From contig JAISSG010000162.1 of NCBI GenBank assembly GCA_031273185.1, positions 1 through 19,352 on the forward strand: a DNA stretch of 19,352 bases, read 5' to 3'. The DNA is from Treponema sp. Lineage in GTDB: Bacteria > Spirochaetota > Spirochaetia > Treponematales > Breznakiellaceae. Positions 7,200 to 14,690 of this stretch are shown piece by piece. Made by a program: the position numbers and the translations under genes. Each line of letters opens with the position of its first letter. Position 1 is the first letter of the stretch. The notes under the pieces were generated by a model, which was not told the DNA's origin, did not search any database, and saw nothing but the letters and a program-made list of their open reading frames with translations.

Positions 7200-10036
7200 T
7201 TCAGCAGCAGGGCGTTTTCGCGGTTGTTCCAGCGCATGGCAACGTCAGCGGGGCTTTCCGCGGAGATGTTTCTCGTTCTTTTGTCCGCCCCAAGTTCCAG
7301 CAGGAGGGACACCACGTCCGGCCTGCCCATCCGTGCCGCGTAATGCAGGGCGGTATTGCCAAGCGAGTCTCTGGCATTGATTGCCCTGCCGGAAAAGACA
7401 GCCAGTATCGAGTCCCTGCCCCTGGCAATGGCAATCTCGCCGGGAGTCCTGTCGTCAACAGCCACCGAGAACGGGTCGGATCCCGCGTCGGCAAGCATCT
7501 TGGCATGATCCCATGCGTTAAGGTCCACGGCAAGGCGCAGGGGGATACGCCCGTTTGAATCAACGCCGCTCAAGCGGGTTCCCCTGCTGATAATGATCTG
7601 CAAAATGTGCGCCGGCACCCTTTCCAGCAACGCGACATGAAGCGGGGTGTTGCCAAAATCGTCGGTGCCGTTTATCCGATCCCTGTCCCTGGTCAGCAGG
7701 CTGGCCACCACTCCGGGCGATTCGGTCAGCGCAATCTGGAAGGGAGTGCGGTTCCTGGTATTCCTGGCGTGTATGGAAACGTTCATGTTCAGCAGAATCT
7801 GGATCATCGCGGAGTCTTCCATCAGCACGGCAAAATGAAGCGGGGTATCCCCGTTGACATTTCTGGTCATCGGGTTGGCGTTGTTTGCCGCAAGCAATTC
7901 CACCGAGCTGATTTGGCCGGATCGCGTCGCTGCCATAAACGGCGTGTTTCCGTTGTTGTCACGAACCTCAATGTCTGCCCTGTTATTAAGCAGAATGCCC
8001 GTTATGTCAAGCAAGCCCAGGCTAACCGAATCGTGCAAGGCCGTGGTTCCGCCCAGGTTATGGGCGTTAACATCTATGCCCCTGGCAAGCAAGGTATTGA
8101 CCGCAGCTTTCGCGTTCCAGCGAACTGCGGAATGGAGGGCGGTATTGCCAAGGCTGTCCCGGGCGTCACGAGCCGCCCCTGCCGCAAGCAGGGTCGTTAT
8201 GGTTGATGGCCCATCGTACTTGGCAGCAAAAAACAGGGGAGTTTCCCCAATGGCGTTTTGCGTGTCGGGATGGACTCCCTGTTCGATTACAAAGCCGATA
8301 TGGTTATCATACCTCCACCCGGCTACATAATGCAGCATCGAATTTCCAAGCCCGTCACGGCTCTCCACGGTTCGAGAGTTAAACATCCAGTGCAATATTC
8401 CGGAACGATGGGTCAGGGCTATTTTCAGGGGGCTTTCTTCGGCTGAGTTGTACGAGAAAATGTCGGCGTTTCCCTTTGAAAGAATCTGCTCGCCTGAGTC
8501 CATCTGGTTTGTCCGGGCCGCTATGTGCAATGCGGTATCCCCTTCATGGTTGCGCGCGTTGATGGGGACATTCTGGTCAAGGATTTTCCAAATCGTAATG
8601 ATATCTGCTCTTTCCCTGACTGCCACATGAAGGATTGTGTTTCCCTCGCTGTCATGCTGCCTGGCAGTATCCGGTGTAATCATGATATCGAGAATAGGCC
8701 CTCTTGCCGCCAACGCCTTGTCGAAAGGGGTAACGCCTGAATTGTCGGCGGCAAAAATGTCCGCGCCGCTTGCGAGAAGCAGGGGGATCAGCGCAAACCG
8801 GTTTTCCTGAACGGCAAGATGCAGGGGACTCTGTCCCTTGATATTGCGTACCGAAAGGTCGGCCTTGCCGTCAAGCAAAGTCTTAATCGTTTCAGGATTA
8901 CGGTTTAGGGTAATCAATACGTGCAGGGGCGTATCGCCATGTTCGTCCCGCAGGTTTGGGTCTGCCTTGCTGGCAAGAAACAGCTTGATCACTTCGTCAT
9001 GATTCCCTGGCGGAGCGGCAATATGCAACGGGGTGTTCTCCTTTGCATCCTGCGCATTGACATTGGCGCCATTTTGCAGCAAAAGCGTAATCACCCGTAC
9101 ATTCCCCGACCTTACAGCCTCGTGCAGCGGGGTAGCGCCGGAGGAATTTTTTATGTTAACGTCGGCCTTCTTCCCTACAAGGAAACTGATAAGCCCCTCA
9201 TACCCTTCCTTTGCGGCGTAATGCAGTGGAGCGAGGCCGTCCCCCCTGCGGTGGTTGTAATTGGCGTTCCTTGCCGCCGGGCCAAAATAGTAATAAATGG
9301 GGCTGGTTGAAGCAGACCCGGCAAGGACAAGCTGTTCGGCAATTTCCATGTGATCCCGCGAATCGGCGCGGGAAAAAGCGATGTCAAGTGGTGTCTGCCC
9401 GTTTGTATCCTGAATATTAATCGCGCTGTTCCTGCTCCCCGGAGCCTCCAGCGCGTTGCCCGTGCTGTTGTCAAAAGAGGCAATGGCCGCAAGAATAGTT
9501 TTTACCGCAGTAATGTTTCCCCGCTCGGCAGCCAGATGCAGAAGGGTTTTGCCGTCACTGTTAGTCGAATTGCATGCCTGCGGCGTTGATTGCAGGGCCT
9601 GGAGAAAATTATTACCGCCCTGTAACGCGATTATCGCGGGGCTGAGCCCGTCCTTCGCCGGCTTGAAAATGCCCGCGCCTGCCGCGATCAGAACTTTTGC
9701 CGTATTGACAGCGCCTGCTGTCGCGCATATACCCAGCGGCGTTTGGCCGGAATCGTCCTGTGCGTCTACGTCCGCTCCCAGGGCGATAAAAAAAGCCGCA
9801 AGGGCAGCATTGTCCAATTCGGCTGCGTAATGCAGAGGGGTTCGTCCCTTTGAATCTCTCGAATGAACATCAAACTCTCCCAGAAAAAAATCCCTGGCGC
9901 GTTCATCGCCCCTTGCCAGAAGAGACCAGACATCTTCGCCTTGACGTTGGGGCGGGGGTGCGCCTTTGCACGCGAAAACCGTAGCCATTGCCAAGACCAT
10001 GCAAAAAAAAGAGCCAAAACTGATAATGCGCTTCAT
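7196..10036 (-). CDS. Long ankyrin-repeat lipoprotein (about 26 repeats)
   Basis: A 946-residue protein. The N-terminus has KR, a hydrophobic stretch and the relaxed lipobox V-F-A-C (20-23), followed by KGAPPPQ, so it is probably lipid-anchored in the envelope. From about residue 60 to the end it is almost wholly ankyrin repeats of 31-34 residues. I count about 26, most with the hallmark D/N-x-x-G-x-T-P-L-H-x-A and ending in A-D-x-N-x-R-like loops. Repeats 4 and 5 carry insertions of about 15-20 residues (around 190-260). Several degenerate repeats that lack L-H recur three units apart. Ankyrin arrays bind other proteins; in a lipoprotein this points to a scaffold or to contact with other cells. 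No enzymatic domain is visible. The gene starts 32 bases after the pseudouridine-synthase gene, without a clear ribosome-binding site, and probably belongs to the same operon. Its stop overlaps the stop of the convergent receptor gene. Confidence 0.93.
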   Translation of the reverse strand: MKRIISFGSFFCMVLAMATVFACKGAPPPQRQGEDVWSLLARGDERARDFFLGEFDVHSRDSKGRTPLHYAAELDNAALAAFFIALGADVDAQDDSGQTPLGICATAGAVNTAKVLIAAGAGIFKPAKDGLSPAIIALQGGNNFLQALQSTPQACNSTNSDGKTLLHLAAERGNITAVKTILAAIASFDNSTGNALEAPGSRNSAINIQDTNGQTPLDIAFSRADSRDHMEIAEQLVLAGSASTSPIYYYFGPAARNANYNHRRGDGLAPLHYAAKEGYEGLISFLVGKKADVNIKNSSGATPLHEAVRSGNVRVITLLLQNGANVNAQDAKENTPLHIAAPPGNHDEVIKLFLASKADPNLRDEHGDTPLHVLITLNRNPETIKTLLDGKADLSVRNIKGQSPLHLAVQENRFALIPLLLASGADIFAADNSGVTPFDKALAARGPILDIMITPDTARQHDSEGNTILHVAVRERADIITIWKILDQNVPINARNHEGDTALHIAARTNQMDSGEQILSKGNADIFSYNSAEESPLKIALTHRSGILHWMFNSRTVESRDGLGNSMLHYVAGWRYDNHIGFVIEQGVHPDTQNAIGETPLFFAAKYDGPSTITTLLAAGAARDARDSLGNTALHSAVRWNAKAAVNTLLARGIDVNAHNLGGTTALHDSVSLGLLDITGILLNNRADIEVRDNNGNTPFMAATRSGQISSVELLAANNANPMTRNVNGDTPLHFAVLMEDSAMIQILLNMNVSIHARNTRNRTPFQIALTESPGVVASLLTRDRDRINGTDDFGNTPLHVALLERVPAHILQIIISRGTRLSGVDSNGRIPLRLAVDLNAWDHAKMLADAGSDPFSVAVDDRTPGEIAIARGRDSILAVFSGRAINARDSLGNTALHYAARMGRPDVVSLLLELGADKRTRNISAESPADVAMRWNNRENALLLN

Positions 10037-10068
10037 AGATTCATTATCGGCAGATCGTGAGCGTTTTT

Positions 10069-10965
10069 TTACTGTGCAAACTCGCGTCCAAAAAAGGCGG
10101 TTATCCGGGACAGGAACGATTCAGGAAGCGGCGCGACGACAAGATTTCCATTAAATTCGATTTTCCAGGCGTGGAGAAAAAAACCTCTTTCGCCCAGGAT
10201 GCCGCGCCCGCCGTACTTTCTGTCACCGGCGAGAGGATGCCTGCGTGCCGCCGCCTGCGCCCGGATTTGGTGGGTCCTGCCGGTGGCTATCCGCGCCTCG
10301 ATAAGGGTATACCGATCATTTGCAAATACCGGCCTGATTTTGGTAAGGGCGCACTGCGCCCCCGCGCCGCCTGCCGTAAATGTCTTCTTCCTGGCCCTGT
10401 CGCGCAGCAATGTATCCTGCCAGGTTTCCCCGGCGGGAATGACCCCTTCGACAATGGCCAGGTAAGTTTTTACCACCCTCCGTTCCCTCAGCAGGCGGCT
10501 GAAAAACTGCGCCCCTTCAAGCGTTTGCGAGAAGGCAATCGCCCCGCTGGTTGGCTTGTCCAGCCGGTGCAGGGGGCCCGGCTTGAACGAAAGCGAGTGG
10601 GGCAGGGTACCGGCAAAATTTTCGTTAACCATAGTATTAATGCTGGTTAACCCATGTGTTGCAAGCCCGGCTGGTTTGTTGAAAACGATAATGCCACAAC
10701 CCTGCCAAAGAACCTCGGGAAGCGGGGCAGGGGAGGCTCCGCTTTTGTTAACCTCTTGCTTAGTATTGGTTAACAATAATTCAATTTTTATAACCGATCC
10801 TGCTTGCACCCGTGTCTCCGGGCCGGCAGGCTTGCCGTTTACCAGGACTTTTCCCTGGCGAAGGAGGCGGTGTATCAGCGACAGCGAATGATCGGGCAAC
10901 GCCTTCCGCAGTATGCGGTCCAGCCTGCGGCCGTTGTCGTCCTGGCCGGCCTGCAATTCAACCAT
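10069..10965 (-). CDS. RluA-family 23S rRNA/tRNA pseudouridine synthase
   Basis: A 298-residue enzyme that isomerises uridine to pseudouridine in structured RNA. Residues about 12-62 form an S4 RNA-binding domain (RLDRILRKAL ... LRQGKVLVNGKPA). The catalytic domain begins at VFNKPAGLATHG (94-105) and has the family motif GPLHRLDKPTSG (130-141) with catalytic Asp136. Later conserved segments are KTYLAIVEG and TGRTHQIRAQ-A, ending GFFLHAWKIEF. Size and order fit RluC/RluD-type enzymes; which RNA position it modifies cannot be told. The start lies 11 bases downstream of the lipoprotein stop, with no strong ribosome-binding site, so translation may be coupled. The gene contains two identical-geometry dyads (10624-10651 and 10747-10774), the second encoding a linker (LLTNTKQEVNKSGASPAP) between the two domains. 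Confidence 0.92.
   Translation of the reverse strand: MVELQAGQDDNGRRLDRILRKALPDHSLSLIHRLLRQGKVLVNGKPAGPETRVQAGSVIKIELLLTNTKQEVNKSGASPAPLPEVLWQGCGIIVFNKPAGLATHGLTSINTMVNENFAGTLPHSLSFKPGPLHRLDKPTSGAIAFSQTLEGAQFFSRLLRERRVVKTYLAIVEGVIPAGETWQDTLLRDRARKKTFTAGGAGAQCALTKIRPVFANDRYTLIEARIATGRTHQIRAQAAARRHPLAGDRKYGGRGILGERGFFLHAWKIEFNGNLVVAPLPESFLSRITAFFGREFAQ
10624..10651. repeat. Dyad GTTAACC-N14-GGTTAAC, copy 1 (inside the RluA-type gene)
   Basis: Perfect 7-base inverted arms GTTAACC (10624-10630) and GGTTAAC (10645-10651) with a 14-base A+T-rich centre. On the minus strand it encodes the stretch around LTSINTMVN of the pseudouridine synthase. The second copy, with the same arms and spacing, lies 123 bases further on. 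Confidence 0.75.
10747..10774. repeat. Dyad GTTAACC-N14-GGTTAAC, copy 2 (inside the RluA-type gene)
   Basis: Arms GTTAACC (10747-10753) and GGTTAAC (10768-10774) are identical to copy 1, with the same 14-base spacing. It is in the same codon phase as copy 1 (123 bases is 41 codons) and encodes LTNTKQEVN, in the linker between the S4 and catalytic domains. Possible readings are paired binding sites for a dimeric protein or a small palindromic element tolerated in a flexible linker. Confidence 0.75.
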
Positions 10966-10976
10966 GTAACCGTGGC

Positions 10977-11504
10977 TTACCTGATAATAACCGCCATTTC
11001 ATCTTTTTCGCCTTCAGTTTCAGCGCCAACAATGTTCCAGGTGATGATTACAGGGTAATTGGAAGTTGAGGTGAATGGGGGATTTCTTGTGTAGATCACC
11101 ACACCCGGAAAATTTGCCTCATCATTATTTGCGGGTATCGTCAATTCCATCAAGCCGCTGTTGTCGATATAGTTGCCGGCCTTGATGGTAATTTGAACAG
11201 GCAGGGTGTTTATCACGCTCAGCGTAAGCGGTTTTGCGTCTTCGAACGTGTATTTTTCGCCACGGTGGTTTTTCATTGTTATGCTTGCAATCCCGTACTC
11301 ATCAGCCGCGTCCTTTGGCGGCTGGGTGTACGCCTTAACCTCGTAAGCCTTGCTCGCGGAAACCCCAAGGCTGTCTTGGCTGCCATTGTAGGCGTATGAT
11401 ACGGCCTTTGAAGATTCGTTGACAATTGAAACGGAATAGAACTCTTTTTCCCCGCAGGAAACAAGCAAGGAAACAATGGCAAGCAGGAAAATCGGTTTTT
11501 TCAT
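10977..11504 (-). CDS. Small putative lipoprotein of unknown function
   Basis: A 175-residue protein. The ATG at 11504 follows GGAGGG (11517-11512 on the minus strand) by 7 bases, a good ribosome-binding site. The signal is MKKPIFLLAIVSLLVSC, with lipobox L-V-S-C and the lipid cysteine at 17. The mature part (GEKEFYSVSIVNESSKAVSYAYNG ...) reads as an all-beta domain with short alternating strands and is acidic near the C-terminus. I do not recognise the family. It is the first gene of a probable operon with the pseudouridine synthase and the ankyrin lipoprotein, from a promoter at about 11563-11591. Signal and coding status are well supported; function is open. Confidence 0.82.
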   Translation of the reverse strand: MKKPIFLLAIVSLLVSCGEKEFYSVSIVNESSKAVSYAYNGSQDSLGVSASKAYEVKAYTQPPKDAADEYGIASITMKNHRGEKYTFEDAKPLTLSVINTLPVQITIKAGNYIDNSGLMELTIPANNDEANFPGVVIYTRNPPFTSTSNYPVIITWNIVGAETEGEKDEMAVIIR

Positions 11505-11562
11505 GGCGCGGCCCTCCGTCTTATGGCATTATTCCCTGTATCGGCCTGCTTTTCAAGCCCCG

Positions 11563-11591
11563 ATTATAGTAGACAGAATACGCATTATGAA
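11563..11591 (-). promoter_or_regulatory. Putative sigma70 promoter for the lipoprotein-RluA-ankyrin operon
   Basis: On the minus strand TTCATA (11591-11586), a 17-base spacer and a perfect TATAAT (11568-11563). Transcription would start near 11556 and give a leader of about 50 bases before the ATG at 11504. The -35 matches the consensus at 4 of 6 positions. Confidence 0.6.
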
Positions 11592-11610
11592 TAGTAAAAC
11601 ATGCCCGTTT

Positions 11611-11634
11611 CCCCGGCCTCCCTCCCCATTCCCT
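11611..11634. repeat. Short G-rich repeat (G-rich on the minus strand)
   Basis: Read on the minus strand it contains GAGGGAATGGGGAGGGAGG, the same GGGAATGGGGA theme as the longer tracts at 17138-17221 and 19241-19276. It lies in the 152-base gap between two lipoprotein genes, upstream of the 11563-11591 promoter, and directly follows the 12-base duplication at 11635-11658. Confidence 0.5.
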
Positions 11635-11658
11635 CGCGCATTATTTCGCGCATTATTT
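11635..11658. repeat. Perfect tandem duplication of 12 bases
   Basis: CGCGCATTATTT occurs twice in a row (11635-11646 and 11647-11658). The second copy contributes two bases of the stop codon of the lipoprotein gene that ends at 11657. It looks like a recent slippage or repair duplication at the 3' edge of that gene. Confidence 0.7.
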
Positions 11659-12481
11659 AGAAGAATTCGGCAAGCATGAAAACGCCAAGATGCGTCGGCT
11701 GGCTATAGACATTACTTGGGGGCACATCGTTGGTTCTCCCGGTTGCGGCAATATACATTGAAGCGTATGTGTACCTTGATGGCGGATTGGTCTGGCTGCT
11801 GCGGTCAGCAACATCGGCGTTTATATCCCTGGTTGCGTTGGCGCTGCTGTACATATCTTCGTGGTTAAGGAAAGGGAAATAGCGTTCTTCTTCTTCTACC
11901 TGAGGCAACGGGTGAAAATCCAGCGTGGGGGCGCTATTGGCTCGCTGCAATATGTATGGCGTTCCCCCGTCAATGCTTAATGTCGGTTGTTCGCCGCTGA
12001 TCTGGGAAAAGAAGATTTCCATTGTTCTGCCCAGCGATCCTCTTGACAGAACGTTTTCAATGCTCGCCCCCACTAGCTTAAGCTGAAAATAGCTTCGGCC
12101 ATAAAAGTAAGTCTCCAGATTCGAGGTATTTGTCGTCGTGCTTGTCTTGTCGGTATTGGGATAAATGTTGACCCAATCAGAATTGAGCGTAGGATTAATG
12201 TCCCTCCTCTGTTGTTCGCTTTCTATCAATGCAACTGGGTTAATTCCGCTTATGTAGATTCGGTAAAAAATAAGAAAGTTATCAAAATATCCCCCGTCGG
12301 ATCTGGACCCGTAGCCCTCAGCGGAATCGGACGGCAGCCTGACGGTAACACGGGTTATAGTGTCCATGAATACATCAGCGTCCGGTACATAGTCGAGATA
12401 CGGAAAATCCTCCAGCCCGCAGGACAAGAGGCAGCCAAGAGAAAAAATGAATACGGCTAAAGCCACAAGGCATTTTTTCAC
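11657..12481 (-). CDS. Putative lipoprotein of unknown function, GTG start
   Basis: A 274-residue protein. The frame is open far upstream, but that part is the shadow of the TPR gene. The GTG at 12481, just 2 bases after the TPR gene's stop, gives a clean signal, MKKCLVALAVFIFSLGCLLSC, with lipobox L-L-S-C and lipid cysteine 21. GGAG (12496-12493) lies 11 bases upstream. The mature protein begins GLEDFPYLDYVPDADVFMD. It has a Ser/Thr/Asn-rich middle (around 115-125), an acidic EEEER near 205 and an aromatic C-terminus (GVFMLAEFF). I recognise no domain. It is the last gene of the long scp-cmk/rpsA operon and is probably translationally coupled to the TPR protein, suggesting that both work at the envelope. 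Nothing in the sequence reveals its task. Confidence 0.8.
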   Translation of the reverse strand: MKKCLVALAVFIFSLGCLLSCGLEDFPYLDYVPDADVFMDTITRVTVRLPSDSAEGYGSRSDGGYFDNFLIFYRIYISGINPVALIESEQQRRDINPTLNSDWVNIYPNTDKTSTTTNTSNLETYFYGRSYFQLKLVGASIENVLSRGSLGRTMEIFFSQISGEQPTLSIDGGTPYILQRANSAPTLDFHPLPQVEEEERYFPFLNHEDMYSSANATRDINADVADRSSQTNPPSRYTYASMYIAATGRTNDVPPSNVYSQPTHLGVFMLAEFF

Positions 12482-12483
12482 GC

Positions 12484-13158
12484 CTATTGTATCTCCAACG
12501 CAATTATTCTTGAATGGGCAAGGTTTGTCCATACCCGGTCGAAGGGCCAGCCGGAGATTACGGCGCGGTACGCGGTAATCGCATTTTCCCTGTCGTCCAT
12601 GGTTTCGCGCAGACGGCCTATGGAAAACTGGGCCCTCGGCGCCGACGAGAAACCGGCGGGCGACGAGAGGCTTCTGGTATAATGATCGATTGCCTGCTCG
12701 GTCTTTTCCTGCTGTTCCGCGGCGACGCCTGCGTTGAACCACGCGGTGGGGGCAATGTGGTTTTTCGCCGATTTTTCGGCGGCCTTAATCCAGGCGGCCT
12801 CGGCTTCGGCCCATTCGCTTCTTTCGCTGTGAATGCTGCCAATGATCAGCCAAGCCTTCCCTCCGGCGTAGCCGGAATTCTTTTCAGCAAAAGGCTTAAG
12901 CTCCGCAATCAACTGCTCGACATCGGTGCTTGAGGATTCCTCGTTTATGGAATAACGCAGGGAATCATAGCGGCTGGAAAAGTCCTCGACAGCGCCAATG
13001 GCCTTGCTGCGGTACATATCCATAAGGGAAAGCGTGGCGATGCTTGTTATGAGCAGCAGGAACACCGTGCCCATTAATACAAATATTGGCCTTCGGTTTT
13101 TTTGGATAAAGTTATTGATACTCTCGCCGATCCTGGTTTTTTCATTTTGGTTCTGCAT
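12484..13158 (-). CDS. Membrane-anchored TPR protein
   Basis: A 224-residue protein. The ATG at 13158 follows AGGAG (13168-13164) by 5 bases, and that site touches the TGA stop of the sigma54-activator gene, 9 bases away. A short charged N-terminus (to KNRRP) is followed by one transmembrane helix (about 24-46, PIFVLMGTVFLLLITSIATLSLM), with no lipobox, so the rest is probably periplasmic. Residues about 98-215 contain about three tetratricopeptide repeats: GGKAWLIIGSIHSERSEWAEAEAAW, TAWFNAGVAAEQQEKTEQAIDHY and RAQFSIGRLRETMDDRENAITAY. TPR domains bind other proteins. The layout resembles the YfgM-type single-TM TPR proteins that assist envelope biogenesis, but the match is only general. The next gene, a lipoprotein, starts 2 bases after its stop. 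Confidence 0.85.
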   Translation of the reverse strand: MQNQNEKTRIGESINNFIQKNRRPIFVLMGTVFLLLITSIATLSLMDMYRSKAIGAVEDFSSRYDSLRYSINEESSSTDVEQLIAELKPFAEKNSGYAGGKAWLIIGSIHSERSEWAEAEAAWIKAAEKSAKNHIAPTAWFNAGVAAEQQEKTEQAIDHYTRSLSSPAGFSSAPRAQFSIGRLRETMDDRENAITAYRAVISGWPFDRVWTNLAHSRIIALEIQ

Positions 13159-13167
13159 AACAACTCC

Positions 13168-14670
13168 TCAATTATCTTTTATGTTCAGCTCTTTGACAAG
13201 CCTTGACAGATATGTCCGCTGAACATTCAGCGCTTTTGCCGCTTCGGTCTGGTTGCCCCTGTTCTCTTCAAGCACCATCCGTATGTAGTTTGCCTTGAAC
13301 ACGTTCATCGCTGTTTTCAGGTCCCGGTCCCCGCTTCCTTTTTTGCCAAGGCTTTCCGCCAGGAATAGGTCCTCGCGCTCGATCAGCTTGCCGGAGGCGA
13401 TGACGCAGGCCCGCTCTATGCAGTTTTGCAGTTCCCGTATGTTGCCGGGCCAGGGGTGGGTCAGCAGGGCCTTGATTGCGTCTTCTGAAAAGCCGTCAAA
13501 CTGCTTGTTGTTGATTCGCGTAAATTTTGATAGAAAAAATCGCGCCAGCTCCGGTATGTCCTCGGCGCGCTGGCGCAGGGGCGGGATGTACAGGGGCAGC
13601 ACGTTCAGCCGGTAGTACAGGTCACTGCGGAACTCCCCTCTTTCCACCATAGCCGATATGTCCTTATTGGTCGCCGCAAGTATCCGCGTGCTAACCGTAA
13701 CGGTAACGTCCGATCCGATTTTTTCAAAGGCCTTGTCCTGTATCACCCGCAGGAGCTTTGCCTGCAAGCCCAGGGGCAGATCCCCGATTTCGTCAAGAAA
13801 GATCGTGCCGCCATCCGCCGCCTCAAACCGCCCCCGCCTGTTGCTGACGGCGCTTGTAAAGGCCCCTTTGACATGGCCGAACAATTCGCTTTCCAGCAGT
13901 CCCTCGGGCAGCGCGGCGCAGTTTACCCGGACAAAGGGGGCGCGGCTGCGCAGGCTGCGCAGGTGTATCTGCTCGGCAAACAGTTCCTTGCCAACGCCGC
14001 TTTCTCCCAGGATCAGCACCGAGGATTCGGTGGCGGCCACCCGGTCAATGATGCCAAGGATTTCCTGTATGGCCTTGCTCTTGCTCACCAGCGTGTGAAA
14101 ACCTTCGCCGGACGCTGCCCTGCCCTGCAAAAACCGTATCTCGCTGCGGGCGCGGTCAAGGCTTTTGGCGTTGGCAATGGCAAGCGCCGCCTGGCTGGCA
14201 AACAGCTCAAGCCATTCGAGGTCTTCCTGGGAAAAAAAACCGCCGCCGGCCTTGTTGATGACCTCGACTACCCCGATGCATTGATCCCTGGCGCGCAGGG
14301 GTACGGCTATCATGGTTTTCACGGGGTAGCCTATTTTGGCGGAGATTTCCCGCAAATGCCTCTGATCTCTGTTAACATCATTGACAATTATTGGCTTGTC
14401 ATGCAGCGCTACCCAGCCCGCAATCCCCTTCCCTTTTTTTACGGTAAATTCCTTTACGTCTTTGCCCTTCGAGCCGAGCGCCACTTCAAAAAACAGTTCC
14501 TGCCGCTCCTTGTCGGCAAGCATCAGGCTTCCGGCATCCGCGCCGGAAAGCTGCATCGCGGATTCAACTATCCTGGTAAGCAAGGCATTGGTATCCGTAT
14601 AATCGGAATTGATCAGAGTGTAAATCTCGATCAGCTTGCTGAATTTTCTGGCATCTACCGTTGACAGCAT
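13168..14670 (-). CDS. GAF-domain sigma54-dependent transcriptional activator (NifA/FhlA-like)
   Basis: A 500-residue bacterial enhancer-binding protein. Residues about 15-170 form a GAF sensory domain. Residues about 193-425 form the AAA+ domain with Walker A GESGVGKE (222-229), Walker B FLDEIGD (291-297), arginine-finger region FRSDLYYRL and HPWPGNIREL. The C-terminus is a Fis-type helix-turn-helix (about 455-497, NQTEAAKALNVQRTYLSRLVKEL). The sigma54-contacting loop reads GAFTSA (269-274), not the usual GAFTGA; the essential Thr is kept. It should activate sigma54 promoters when a small molecule binds or leaves the GAF domain. The layout is that of NifA and FhlA, but no nitrogen-fixation or formate-lyase gene is near, so the regulon is unknown. 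It lies 20 bases downstream of cmk/rpsA in the same operon, without a strong ribosome-binding site. Confidence 0.92.
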   Translation of the reverse strand: MLSTVDARKFSKLIEIYTLINSDYTDTNALLTRIVESAMQLSGADAGSLMLADKERQELFFEVALGSKGKDVKEFTVKKGKGIAGWVALHDKPIIVNDVNRDQRHLREISAKIGYPVKTMIAVPLRARDQCIGVVEVINKAGGGFFSQEDLEWLELFASQAALAIANAKSLDRARSEIRFLQGRAASGEGFHTLVSKSKAIQEILGIIDRVAATESSVLILGESGVGKELFAEQIHLRSLRSRAPFVRVNCAALPEGLLESELFGHVKGAFTSAVSNRRGRFEAADGGTIFLDEIGDLPLGLQAKLLRVIQDKAFEKIGSDVTVTVSTRILAATNKDISAMVERGEFRSDLYYRLNVLPLYIPPLRQRAEDIPELARFFLSKFTRINNKQFDGFSEDAIKALLTHPWPGNIRELQNCIERACVIASGKLIEREDLFLAESLGKKGSGDRDLKTAMNVFKANYIRMVLEENRGNQTEAAKALNVQRTYLSRLVKELNIKDN

Positions 14671-14690
14671 AGCGGGCCGTCTCGCAGGTT

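Noticed and set aside
7196..10036. Repetitive DNA here taken as a CRISPR or tandem DNA repeat
   Set aside because: The repetition is at protein level (ankyrin repeats of about 33 residues). The DNA units differ too much in sequence and length for a CRISPR.
12482..12742. Extension of the 11657-12481 lipoprotein to an ATG at 12742
   Set aside because: This stretch overlaps the TPR gene in another frame and would destroy a clear lipoprotein signal that begins at GTG 12481.
13168..14670. Evidence for a nitrogen-fixation cluster because the activator looks like NifA
   Set aside because: GAF plus AAA+ plus Fis layout is shared by many activators, and no nif gene or other metabolic target lies in the window.
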